In this document: piece after piece, positions 26,516 to 35,396 of the stretch
Layout: the number at the start of each line of letters is the position of its first letter
Numbering within the stretch: the stretch's first letter is position 1
Assembly: GCA_002395835.1 (NCBI GenBank)
Contig: DGVD01000017.1
Span: 124,001-188,000 of the forward strand
Reading direction: 5' to 3'
Length of the DNA stretch: 64,000 nucleotides
DNA from: Bacteroidales bacterium UBA4293
GTDB taxonomy: Bacteria; Bacteroidota; Bacteroidia; Bacteroidales; Bacteroidaceae
The notes under the pieces: model-generated
Told to the model about the DNA's origin: nothing
Databases searched by the model: none
The model's input: the letters and a program-made list of their open reading frames with translations, nothing else
Position numbers and translations under genes: made by a program

Positions 26516-28399
26516 TTAGTCTTTGACTACTCTTCTTAATTCCTTACACCAAATCTTGTATCCTTCTTCACCAACGTGAAGGCCATCACGTGTCAGGTCT
26601 GCGCGTAATACATTCGTTCCTTTTTCGCAAAATAGAGGGAAAAGATTAATGTATTGAATACCCATTTCCTTTGCAAGTTCTTCAAGCCTAGCATTGATTT
26701 CAGGAAATTGGTCAGTCTTTCCTGTAAGTCGCTTGTAGCGTCCAAAACTTTCATTAATTGGAAGTAGACTCTGTAAATAGATTTTAGTTTGTGGTGATTG
26801 ATTTTGAATACTTGTTATGCAATGTTTCATTAAGCGTACGATACTATCAGTGCTCAAATCATGAGAAACATCGTTTGTGCCACTTAAAAGGAATATCTTT
26901 TTGGGGTGACCAGGTAGTATCTGATGAAGACGTTTCTCTATGCCTTCTATAACATCTCCAATTATACCACGATTCTTTACGTTTTTCCATCCTAAACAAC
27001 TCCAATCACCTCCATTTTCTGTTAGACTATTTCCTAGCATAACTATGTCATCTTTGGTGATAGGTGTATCGTTCAAGAATTCATTATACCTTTTCCACCA
27101 ATGTTTGTTGTAGGTCTCTCCGCTCCATAAAGCCTCATTTGAGACGATACTTGCTGCTACTACATTGGAAACCAAAGAACGAAGTCGTACGACACTATGT
27201 CCTTCTTCTGGATGTACAGCATTAATTAGTAAAATGACACTTGTATCAGTCACAGGGTCAATTACGATACTGGTTCCAGTAAAACCTGTATGACTATATG
27301 TCTCTGGTGAGAAGAAATCCCCATTATTGGTGGAATAATCAGTGAAACAATCCCATGCTAAAGTCCGACCTAGATTGGCAACTGAGCGTGGAACTTTGCG
27401 CATGGTTTCCACTGTTTGTTTGCTCATGATACGTTTTCCATTCCATTCACCTCCGTTTTGAAGGCAGGCACATAGAATGGCTAGATCTTCTGCATTACTG
27501 AACAATCCTGCGTTCCCGCTAATACCACCATTTAGATAATGTGCCAGTGGGTCATGCACCTGTGCAATCAAGACACTTCCATCTTTTTCTTTTGTTGTAG
27601 GAGCTATCATTGATCTCCAGTCTTCTCCTTTGTTCATAAGATTAGCCCAATGTGCGTCATCTGTATTTCTCCAAATACCTTTCTTGTCAGGTGCACAAGG
27701 TAGAAAATCCGTATAATCCATCCCTAATTTATCGTAGATGTTTTCACGGGTAAAGTCGCGTAATGTCTGTCCACTTACTTTTTCTACAATATGCTGTAAG
27801 GTGATGAAGTTAAGACAACTGTACTGAAAATCTGTCTTCGGCTCAAAATCTCGTTTTACATGGCAGATGTAATCCATTAAACCTTCTGGGTTTGGAGAAC
27901 CATATTTTTCTATTACAGTTTGAGTAGGAGCATATGGAGGAAGGCCACTTGTGTGAGTCAGCAAATCTTCTATTCGGATGGTAGTCTCATCATTTCCTTT
28001 TCCAGATTTCCAGTTCTCAAAATCTGGGATATATCTATTTACGGGATCTTTCAACCGAAGTTTTCCTCTTTCTGCCAAAATAAGGATACTGATGCCCGCA
28101 CCTATGGGTTTACTGCACGATGCCAGGTCAAAAATGGTATTTGTGGTCATAGGTACATGGGTTGGATAAACCTGTTTGTTTCCATATGCTTTCAGATATG
28201 CCATTTTTCCATGGCGTAAGATAGCTAATACTGCACCTGGAATTTCCTTTTTGGCAATTTCTGCTTGAATTGCTTCATCTGCATATACCAGATGCTTAGA
28301 ATCCAAACCTACTTGTTCCGGAGCTACATGCTCCAAATGCTGAGCAAAGATTGCATGAGCAACAGCTAGCATGACTGTCAATAATAGTGTTTTTTTCAT
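26516..28399 (-). CDS. Serine beta-lactamase-like hydrolase fused to SGNH hydrolase
   Basis: A secreted two-domain protein of 627 residues. The signal peptide ends near IFAQ. Residues about 25-410 are a class C beta-lactamase/penicillin-binding-like domain with SxxK (SCSK), YxN (YSCLN) and an HTG motif (SHTGFTG). Residues about 430-627 are an SGNH/GDSL hydrolase with block I GNSLTENGG, a glycine in NRGIIGD, GTNDVS and the DGLH catalytic pair. Relatives of the first domain (Bacillus YbbE/AmlE) sit in the murQ-namZ cluster; SGNH domains often remove acetyl groups from peptidoglycan or glycans. Last gene of the nine-gene operon, 9 bp after murQ. The exact substrate is not known. Confidence 0.88.
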   Translation of the reverse strand: MKKTLLLTVMLAVAHAIFAQHLEHVAPEQVGLDSKHLVYADEAIQAEIAKKEIPGAVLAILRHGKMAYLKAYGNKQVYPTHVPMTTNTIFDLASCSKPIGAGISILILAERGKLRLKDPVNRYIPDFENWKSGKGNDETTIRIEDLLTHTSGLPPYAPTQTVIEKYGSPNPEGLMDYICHVKRDFEPKTDFQYSCLNFITLQHIVEKVSGQTLRDFTRENIYDKLGMDYTDFLPCAPDKKGIWRNTDDAHWANLMNKGEDWRSMIAPTTKEKDGSVLIAQVHDPLAHYLNGGISGNAGLFSNAEDLAILCACLQNGGEWNGKRIMSKQTVETMRKVPRSVANLGRTLAWDCFTDYSTNNGDFFSPETYSHTGFTGTSIVIDPVTDTSVILLINAVHPEEGHSVVRLRSLVSNVVAASIVSNEALWSGETYNKHWWKRYNEFLNDTPITKDDIVMLGNSLTENGGDWSCLGWKNVKNRGIIGDVIEGIEKRLHQILPGHPKKIFLLSGTNDVSHDLSTDSIVRLMKHCITSIQNQSPQTKIYLQSLLPINESFGRYKRLTGKTDQFPEINARLEELAKEMGIQYINLFPLFCEKGTNVLRADLTRDGLHVGEEGYKIWCKELRRVVKD

Positions 28400-28408
28400 A
28401 GTACAATG

Positions 28409-29248
28409 TCATCCTTCTTCCGCTTTAAATGCATCCGATGCTTCTTTTACAGACCCATGAAGCAATAAGAGTGCCTTGGCTTGTTCATAGGGCAGCCCTA
28501 GTTCTTCCACTAACATACGAGTTCCTCTATCTACCAACTTTTGATTACTGAGTTGCATGTTAATCATCTTATTTCCTTTAACACGTCCCAACTTAATCAT
28601 AATGCTGGTACTTATCATATTCAGAATCATCTTTTGTCCTGTACCACTTTTCATACGTGAACTTCCTGTTACGTATTCAGGACCCACTATCATTTCTATT
28701 GGTACGTCGGATTCAGCTGCCATCGGAGTGTCAGGATTGCTGGTTATACATCCTGTAAGAATCCCATGTGCTCTTGCTTCATGAAGAGCACCAATAACAT
28801 AGGGGGTGGTACCTGAAGCTGCAATGCCAATAACTGTGTCCAGTTTGTTTATGTTATGTTCCACCAGCTCTTCCCATCCTCGTTTTGTGTCGTCCTCAGC
28901 ATTCTCTACAGGGTTTCTCAAGGCGTGGTCTCCACCTGCTATGAGTCCGATAATGAGAGTAGGAGGCATGCCGAAAGTGGGTGGAATTTCAGAGGCATCA
29001 AGGACTCCCAATCTGCCTGAGGTTCCGGCCCCCATGTAGAATATTCGTCCACCCTTTCTCATACGTGGTAGAATGAGATTAACTAATTTCTGAATTTGGG
29101 GAATGGCTTTTTGCGTTGCAAGTGCCACTTTCTTGTCCTCGGTATTGATATCTTCTAGGATCTCTAACACCGATTTCTTCTCTAGATTGTCATAGAGAGA
29201 TGGTTGCTCTGTAATTTTTGTAAACATATGTTTAGTTGTGGTATTCAA
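28409..29248 (-). CDS. murQ: N-acetylmuramic acid 6-phosphate etherase
   Basis: Cytoplasmic lyase that splits MurNAc-6-P into GlcNAc-6-P and D-lactate. 279 residues with the SIS fold: MGAGTSGRLGVLDASEIPPTFG carries the catalytic glutamate of the ASExPPT motif, NPVENAEDD the second glutamate, and GIAASGTTPYVIGAL the phosphate-binding serine loop; TGSSRMKSGTGQK is also diagnostic. The annotated start (29248) overlaps murK by 17 bp; a second in-frame ATG at 29227 (MFTKITEQ) removes the overlap and may be the true start. Directly downstream of murK and murT, as in Tannerella forsythia murTKQ. Confidence 0.95.
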   Translation of the reverse strand: MNTTTKHMFTKITEQPSLYDNLEKKSVLEILEDINTEDKKVALATQKAIPQIQKLVNLILPRMRKGGRIFYMGAGTSGRLGVLDASEIPPTFGMPPTLIIGLIAGGDHALRNPVENAEDDTKRGWEELVEHNINKLDTVIGIAASGTTPYVIGALHEARAHGILTGCITSNPDTPMAAESDVPIEMIVGPEYVTGSSRMKSGTGQKMILNMISTSIMIKLGRVKGNKMINMQLSNQKLVDRGTRMLVEELGLPYEQAKALLLLHGSVKEASDAFKAEEG

Positions 29249-30068
29249 TAAGTCCTTCCATCGGGGCTCTCATAATTTTACCCATATGAAGGGCGCATTC
29301 TTCTACGGCCTCGGTTAATATCTCCTTATAATAGTAAGCTATACTCCCAATGAAATTCACCTTATATATTTGGTGTTTATCATATTGCATGACATTTCTC
29401 CGGAGGAATGCCAAAAAACTGTCTTTTACTAGTTTTCGGATAGCTGGTATGTGAATGTTTTCTGCAATGAATGGAGATAATGATGCCAGGAACCTGTTAG
29501 GGAATGGTTTACGATAAACCCTGTCTATAATTTCAGATGGTGTAAGGCTATACTGTTTTAAAAATTTTTCTTTTAAATCTTCACCTAATTGATTCTTAAG
29601 CAAATCTCCTACAAGAAGTTTGCCTAAAACTGCACCACTGCCTTCATCTCCTAAAATAAAGCCTAACGGGGAAACATTGGCAATTAATCCTTGTCCATCA
29701 TAAAGACAGGAGTTTGACCCCGTTCCTAAGATGCACACAATGCCATGATCTCGTCCGCATAATCCACGGGCAGCTCCAAGCATGTCGGAATGAACCTCCA
29801 CGTTTTGAGTTATTTTCAAAGTTTTTCGCAGTACTTCTGCCACTATTGGGGATTTCTCCACTGTACAGCCAGCACCATAGAAATAGGCACTGGTAACCGG
29901 TTTCTGTTCTAATTGGGGCAATAGAACATTTTCCAACTCCGTCGTCATTTCCTCTTCAGTTTGGAAGAAGGGATTCATCCCTTTTGTCTGAATACGAGAA
30001 ATGATTTTTCCTTCCTCTACTGCTGCCCAATCCGTTTTAGTAGAACCACTATCTGCAATTAAAATCAT
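29232..30068 (-). CDS. murK: MurNAc kinase, BadF/BadG/BcrA/BcrD family
   Basis: Cytoplasmic sugar kinase of the ASKHA superfamily, 278 residues. Phosphate-binding motifs: ADSGSTKTDW at the N-terminus (phosphate 1) and CILGTGSNSCLYDG (phosphate 2), with GFILGDEGSGAVLG downstream. It overlaps murT by 4 bp and murQ by 17 bp. In T. forsythia the gene in this place (between murT and murQ) encodes a MurNAc kinase, so MurNAc is the most likely substrate; GlcNAc is possible as a second one. This is assignment by family plus context. Confidence 0.88.
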   Translation of the reverse strand: MILIADSGSTKTDWAAVEEGKIISRIQTKGMNPFFQTEEEMTTELENVLLPQLEQKPVTSAYFYGAGCTVEKSPIVAEVLRKTLKITQNVEVHSDMLGAARGLCGRDHGIVCILGTGSNSCLYDGQGLIANVSPLGFILGDEGSGAVLGKLLVGDLLKNQLGEDLKEKFLKQYSLTPSEIIDRVYRKPFPNRFLASLSPFIAENIHIPAIRKLVKDSFLAFLRRNVMQYDKHQIYKVNFIGSIAYYYKEILTEAVEECALHMGKIMRAPMEGLIEYHN

Positions 30069-31189
30069 ATTTTAATGTATATTTTATTTTTATAAAGAGG
30101 ATAGCCTATACACCATACAAATACATTAAATAGTAATGCATATGCTAAGGATCCGTTCAGTTCACCTAATGCAGGGATGAGTACATCGTTAACTAACCAT
30201 CCTTGGAATCCTAATCTGGATAGAAGTATAGATAGGAGTGTTCCCATTACATACATGAAAAGTGGATTGACACCGAATGAGTTGAAATAAAGACTCCATT
30301 TCTTCCATCCTTTGATATCAATCAGCCAAATCATTAAGGACAAAGCACTGGATGCCAAACCGCAAGTTGTCAAAACGAAGGATGGAGACCAAACTTTCTT
30401 GTTGATAGGGAGGCCATATTGTAAAAGGAAACCGCAGAAGGTCAGGATGGTACCCAGAATAAAGAGGTTCAACATGAGCTGTCGTAAATCATCTTTGGTG
30501 TTGATTACCATCTTGCCTACCAAAAATCCTATTAAAACATGTGCCACAGATGGAATGGTACTCAAAATGCCCTCTGGGTCTATTCCATTATCCTTATACA
30601 TATGGTCAGGAGTCAGAATGGCAGCATCTACTCTGCCTAGAATGTTCACGGTACCATCATAAACATAACCGTTTCCTGTAAGCAGAATGATGGCATAAAC
30701 TATCAGCAGACCTCCAATAATGTAAGGGATACGTTTGTGGTTGACGGTAATGGCTATTATGCTGACAAAACCATAACAGAGAGCCAATCGCTGAAGAACT
30801 CCTAATATACGCATGTGTTCGAAATTCCATGTAGCTTCCCACAATTGCTGCAGGAAACCCAAGTCGGGATTGGGATGAGCCCAATAGCTACAGAAACGTG
30901 AGAACCATCCGGTAAATACACCCACTAGGAAAATAACGATAGTTCTACGTATTATTTTCAGAATGGTAGCATGGCTATACTTAAAATCATACTTTTTTAA
31001 AGAGATATAGGTGGAAATACCCATTATGAACATGAAGAAAGGAAAGACCAAATCGGTAGGAGTAAGGCCATTCCATTCCGCATGTCTTAGTGGTGCATAG
31101 ATGTGCGACCATGTACCGGGGTTGTTTACCAGAAGCATTCCTGCTATGGTAATACCTCTCAAAACATCAAGTGCTTGAATTCTTTTCAT
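30065..31189 (-). CDS. murT: MurNAc transporter MurT (DUF5009/acyltransferase-like membrane protein)
   Basis: An integral membrane protein of 374 residues with about ten hydrophobic segments, beginning KRIQALDVLRGITIAGMLLVNNPG, the signature of the DUF5009/heparan-alpha-glucosaminide acetyltransferase-like group. Many databases name it an acyltransferase, but the homologue in this operon position in T. forsythia is reported as the inner-membrane MurNAc transporter. Transport of unmodified MurNAc to MurK is therefore the preferred role; transmembrane acetylation of an amino sugar is the alternative. It overlaps murK by 4 bp. Confidence 0.82.
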   Translation of the reverse strand: MKRIQALDVLRGITIAGMLLVNNPGTWSHIYAPLRHAEWNGLTPTDLVFPFFMFIMGISTYISLKKYDFKYSHATILKIIRRTIVIFLVGVFTGWFSRFCSYWAHPNPDLGFLQQLWEATWNFEHMRILGVLQRLALCYGFVSIIAITVNHKRIPYIIGGLLIVYAIILLTGNGYVYDGTVNILGRVDAAILTPDHMYKDNGIDPEGILSTIPSVAHVLIGFLVGKMVINTKDDLRQLMLNLFILGTILTFCGFLLQYGLPINKKVWSPSFVLTTCGLASSALSLMIWLIDIKGWKKWSLYFNSFGVNPLFMYVMGTLLSILLSRLGFQGWLVNDVLIPALGELNGSLAYALLFNVFVWCIGYPLYKNKIYIKI

Positions 31190-31200
31190 TTTATTCTCTT

Positions 31201-34155
31201 TTATTTAGGTGTAGTACATTCGTTTACCAGGTAGGCTATATTAACATATGGAACACCAGAGTTGGTACTTAGACCTATTTCACAGGTTCTGCTGTTGCTG
31301 TAGCCCACTTTAATATTACCTTTTTCAATTTGTGGTTTAAGTTTCCGAAGTGCATAAGCATTCAATTCAGGATAGGTGAAACCTCTATCTCCTGCAAATG
31401 CACAGCAGCCTATTCCATCGGGGAGCAGCACGGATGTGCTACACAGGTTTGCCAAATCCACCAACATCTGTCCTAGTCCCATTTCACGGGTAGAACAGGT
31501 CACATGAACTGCTATAGGGTCACTCTTAGGGGTAAAATGTAGTTTGTCTCTTAAGAAAGTCCAAATGAACTCCACAGGTTCATACATGTGCATCTTGGTG
31601 ATGCTCTTGCGCATTCGATGCAGACATGGGCTTTGGTCACATAGGACAGGGTACTTACCACCTTCAGATGCCTTCCAAAGTGCAGCTTCCAGTTCGGCTG
31701 CTTTCCGGTCTGCAATGTCTTGCATTCCCTTACTTTCCCAGATAGTACCACAGCAAAGACTATCCATGTTTTCAAGGAAGATAACCTGATAGTTTGCTTT
31801 CTCTAGCAGTTGAATCATTTCATTTTCTACGCTGTTCTGGTAAGGTGAATGTTTCTCTACACCCATGGCCTGATTAATGCAGCTAGGGAAATAAACTACT
31901 TTCAGATCACTCTTTTTCGTTGGTTCTGGTGCGCTATAAATAGGTTTTGGCATGGATGGAGTCCATAGTGGGATACCTATAGCATGCAACCCCTTGCAGA
32001 TAGTGGACATGGCAGTGGTTCCTAAAATGGAATGTCCTAGAGATGCCAAGCTAAGGATAGGTCGCAACCCATTTTTAACCCCATGGAAATGATTGGCTGC
32101 AAAATTACCGATGTGGTAACCTAGTGAGTCTTTAGGAAGATTCAGTTCCCTTAGGTAATGTGTCAAATCTGCCACGTTAATTCCCATAGGGCATGAGGTG
32201 CTGCAAAGCCCATCTCCCGCACAGGTCTGATTGCCAGGATAGAGATATTGTTTCTTAAGCAGTTCATATCTCATAGGGTCTTCACCGGTATTCTTCAATC
32301 GGGCCAGTTCACGTTGTATGACAATGCGCTGTCTGGAGGAAAGTGTGAATCCGCATGATACACAGTTTACCTCGCAGAAACCGCACTCAATGCATTTGTC
32401 TATCTGTTCTAATTCTTTTTGATGATTGCCATTCAGCACGTTCTCAATGCCCTTGGTGTTGGTGAACATCAGAGGGAGTGGCTTGAAGTTCTTCAGGTAG
32501 CAACGAGCATCTTCATTGATGATAACACCTGGATTCAGAATTCCATCAGGGTCGAAGATGTTCTTCACTTCCTTCATGATTTCATAGGCTTCATCTCCCC
32601 ATTCCTGGCGGACAAATGGAGCCATATTCCTACCTGTTCCGTGTTCAGCCTTTAATGAACCATGGTATTCATCCACCACCAGTTCTTTAACTTCGTTCAT
32701 TAAAGCTTCGTAACGTGCCACTTCAGCTTCGTCAGAGAATAGCTGATTGATGATGAAGTGGTAGTTTCCTTCAAGAGCATGTCCATAAATGCATGCATCG
32801 TCGTATCCATGCCGTGCCAGCATCTTTTGCAGTTTCACCGTTGCATCTGGAAGGTCATCGATGTGGAAGGCTATATCTTCTATCAAGCAGGTAGTTCCAG
32901 GTTTGCGTGTTCCACCCACAGAGGGGAAAATTCCGCTCCGGATAGCCCAGAACTTTCCATAGACTTCAGGGTCTTGAGTGAACTCTACGGGGATGTAGGT
33001 GTCGAAATCCTTTAAAGCGTCTTTGATTTGTTTGATATTATTTTCCAGTGTCTCTGGTGAGAACGCTTTGGTTTCAGTCAGAACGGCAGTCAGACCTTCA
33101 GCGGTTTTGGCATCTACCTCTTTTTGGTACTTGAGGAATTGGACATCGTCTACGGAAGATAGTGATTTCCAGTCAAGCATCTCAGCACTTTGTACTAGGG
33201 CTGCTTCACCAGCCTGGATGAATTTTTCATCTTCCGGAATGTCTGGGTTATTTCTTATTTCTTGCTCCTCGATAGAGGTGAGACCTTTCAGCTTTACCAC
33301 AGCCTCACAAGCTTGACGCAGTGTCTTGAAATAGATCATGGCTGTGGCCTTGTAAGGCTGGTCTGGAAGGGTGTTCATCGTTACTTCTGCCAGGAATGCC
33401 AGACTACCTTCTGAACCTACCATCAGATGGGCTATAATATCTATCGGGTCACTGAACCGGATGAAAGGTAGCAAGTTGAAACCTGTTACATTCTTGATGG
33501 AGTATTTGAAACGTATGAGCTCCAGAAGTTCCTTGTTCTCCTGAATCCGGTCGCGGATAGCAGCAATCTTCCTAATCATGTCAGCATGGGTCTTCTCAAA
33601 TGCTGCACGACTTTTGGAATCTCCTGTATCCAGAATGGTTCCGTCGGTTAGAATGATACGTGCACTTGCCATCATGCGGTCTGAATTGGCATGAGTGCCA
33701 CAGTTCATTCCGGAGGCATTGTTGCCTACTATACCACCCACCATGGCACTCTTGATGCTGGCAGGGTCGGGACCGAACTTACGTTTATAGGGTTTCAGTA
33801 AATCATTGACACGTTGACCTATAATACCTGGTTGCAATGATATTTGGGAGCCATCTTCATTGATGCTGTAGTTCTCCCAATTCTTTCCTGCTACCACCAG
33901 TACTGAGTCGCTTATACTTTGACCGGATAGACTGGTGCCACCTGCTCGGAATGTCATTGGCACTTGGTATTTAGTGGCTAGTTTCATCAGTGTGGACACT
34001 TCCTCCTCATTTTTACTACGGACAACGATCTGAGGAATCAAATGATAGAATCCGGCATCCGTGCCCCATGCCAGTCTACGGAGCTCATCGGTATAGATTC
34101 TATCCTTTGGAAGGACCTTACGTATTTCTGAAATAAAACCAACAATATCTCTCAT
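31201..34155 (-). CDS. FAD-linked oxidase fused to Fe-S/CCG domains, candidate D-lactate dehydrogenase
   Basis: A 984-residue membrane-associated or soluble flavoprotein. The N-terminal PCMH-type FAD domain (residues about 35-230, FRAGGTSLSGQS and GGIVGNNASGMNCG) is followed by the GlcD-type C-terminal domain with HALEGNYHFIINQ and HGTGRNMAPF. Residues about 590-680 bind two 4Fe-4S clusters (CIECGFCEVNC and CAGDGLCSTSC). Two CCG-type segments end the protein (LCCGTIWESKG and GCCAFAGDRGF). This is the YdiJ/Dld-like architecture that oxidises D-2-hydroxy acids. In an operon with murQ, which releases D-lactate, D-lactate is the obvious candidate substrate; D-2-hydroxyglutarate is the alternative. 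Confidence 0.85.
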   Translation of the reverse strand: MRDIVGFISEIRKVLPKDRIYTDELRRLAWGTDAGFYHLIPQIVVRSKNEEEVSTLMKLATKYQVPMTFRAGGTSLSGQSISDSVLVVAGKNWENYSINEDGSQISLQPGIIGQRVNDLLKPYKRKFGPDPASIKSAMVGGIVGNNASGMNCGTHANSDRMMASARIILTDGTILDTGDSKSRAAFEKTHADMIRKIAAIRDRIQENKELLELIRFKYSIKNVTGFNLLPFIRFSDPIDIIAHLMVGSEGSLAFLAEVTMNTLPDQPYKATAMIYFKTLRQACEAVVKLKGLTSIEEQEIRNNPDIPEDEKFIQAGEAALVQSAEMLDWKSLSSVDDVQFLKYQKEVDAKTAEGLTAVLTETKAFSPETLENNIKQIKDALKDFDTYIPVEFTQDPEVYGKFWAIRSGIFPSVGGTRKPGTTCLIEDIAFHIDDLPDATVKLQKMLARHGYDDACIYGHALEGNYHFIINQLFSDEAEVARYEALMNEVKELVVDEYHGSLKAEHGTGRNMAPFVRQEWGDEAYEIMKEVKNIFDPDGILNPGVIINEDARCYLKNFKPLPLMFTNTKGIENVLNGNHQKELEQIDKCIECGFCEVNCVSCGFTLSSRQRIVIQRELARLKNTGEDPMRYELLKKQYLYPGNQTCAGDGLCSTSCPMGINVADLTHYLRELNLPKDSLGYHIGNFAANHFHGVKNGLRPILSLASLGHSILGTTAMSTICKGLHAIGIPLWTPSMPKPIYSAPEPTKKSDLKVVYFPSCINQAMGVEKHSPYQNSVENEMIQLLEKANYQVIFLENMDSLCCGTIWESKGMQDIADRKAAELEAALWKASEGGKYPVLCDQSPCLHRMRKSITKMHMYEPVEFIWTFLRDKLHFTPKSDPIAVHVTCSTREMGLGQMLVDLANLCSTSVLLPDGIGCCAFAGDRGFTYPELNAYALRKLKPQIEKGNIKVGYSNSRTCEIGLSTNSGVPYVNIAYLVNECTTPK

Positions 34156-34157
34156 AA

Positions 34158-35393
34158 TTATTTGTATAGGTGGTATTTTTTAGATTTACTCTTGAAATCT
34201 TCTACATCTTTGTTCCAATAAGCTTCTATGTCAGCCCATCGGTGATTCTTTGAGAATGCCTCACGGATATGCTTGCTACCACAGACAATGTCGAACATTC
34301 TGTATCTTCCTTTATCAGCCTTTTCAAATAGTTTGTGGTCGGGATATAGCCTTGCAGCTTCTTGAAGGAACAAGAAGTTGATGGGGCTTAATGGAGCCTT
34401 TTGCACATCGGTTATATGTACTTGCACACCTTCTATCTGTTTTCCACTGAACACGGAGTAGAAAGGTTTGGCATAGATGGGCCGGAAGATGACTCCAGGA
34501 AGGTTCAGGGCATTCATGGCATTTGCCAGCTCATCTGCCTTTATCCAGGGTGCACCGAACATCTCAAACGGAATGGTATAACCCACACCGATGCTGTAAT
34601 AACCGAATTCTCCCACTATACCACTCACAGGGTAGAAGTAAGGAGAATGGGTGTGTGGAACATGTGGTGAAGATGGAATCCATTGTAATCCGGTTTTCTC
34701 ATAATCCATTTTCCGTTTCCAACCTTTCATCTTGATGACAGTCAGCTTACATTTCACGCCATTCTTGAGCATGCCTTCTTCGTTTAGCATGGTGGCTAGC
34801 TCCCCGCATGTCAGTCCGTAAATATAAGGTATCTTGAACTGACTTACGAAGGATATACAATCGTCCTCCACCAGATTTCCTTCCACTTTAAGGCCTCCCA
34901 GAGGATTAGGTCTATCCAGCACGAAGAACTCTTTCCCGTTCTCTGCTGCAGCTTCCATGGCTAAACCCATTGTGCTGATGTACGTAAAGGAACGGCATCC
35001 TATATCTTGAATGTCATAGACCAGTACGTCTACATCCTTCAGCATTTCTGCTGAGGCCTTCCTGGTTTTACCGAAGAGGGAGTAGACCGGTATGCCAGTA
35101 GCAGCATCCTTCTCATCGCTTACCGCATCTCCTGCGTGTGCATTTCCACGTACTCCGTGTTCAGGACCGAAAAGAGCTACCAGATTCACGTTGGGAGCAG
35201 CCGCTAGTATGTCGATGTCGGAAACCATGTTGTTATCCACCCCTGTAGGATTCGTGATTAATCCTACCCGTTTCCCTTCCAGGCATTTGAAATCCTTGCT
35301 CTTCAGCACCTCAATGCCAGTTTTAATCTTTATCTGTGCAGAAAGGCTTGTAAGGCAAAGACTAAATAAAAGTAGTGCAAGATAATTTTTCAT
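34158..35393 (-). CDS. namZ: Exo-beta-N-acetylmuramidase NamZ (DUF1343, GH171)
   Basis: A secreted 411-residue enzyme that removes MurNAc from the non-reducing end of peptide-free peptidoglycan chains. The signal peptide ends at about residue 19 (LSAQ). The DUF1343 features are strong: GLITNPTGVD, LFGPEHGVRG, VYDIQDIGCRSFTYI and VLDRPNPLGG, with the rest reading in register to FSKNHRWADIEAYW. It feeds MurT directly: the MurNAc it releases is imported and phosphorylated. It lies 3 bp after the AmpG-like gene stop and 2 bp before the FAD oxidase start, within the nine-gene operon. Confidence 0.93.
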   Translation of the reverse strand: MKNYLALLLFSLCLTSLSAQIKIKTGIEVLKSKDFKCLEGKRVGLITNPTGVDNNMVSDIDILAAAPNVNLVALFGPEHGVRGNAHAGDAVSDEKDAATGIPVYSLFGKTRKASAEMLKDVDVLVYDIQDIGCRSFTYISTMGLAMEAAAENGKEFFVLDRPNPLGGLKVEGNLVEDDCISFVSQFKIPYIYGLTCGELATMLNEEGMLKNGVKCKLTVIKMKGWKRKMDYEKTGLQWIPSSPHVPHTHSPYFYPVSGIVGEFGYYSIGVGYTIPFEMFGAPWIKADELANAMNALNLPGVIFRPIYAKPFYSVFSGKQIEGVQVHITDVQKAPLSPINFLFLQEAARLYPDHKLFEKADKGRYRMFDIVCGSKHIREAFSKNHRWADIEAYWNKDVEDFKSKSKKYHLYK

Positions 35394-35396
35394 AGT

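Noticed and set aside
30312..30662. Plus-strand open frames inside the murTKQ operon (also at 36219-36560, 38751-39377, 40683-41588)
   Set aside because: Antisense shadows of well-supported minus-strand genes; no family features or start context.
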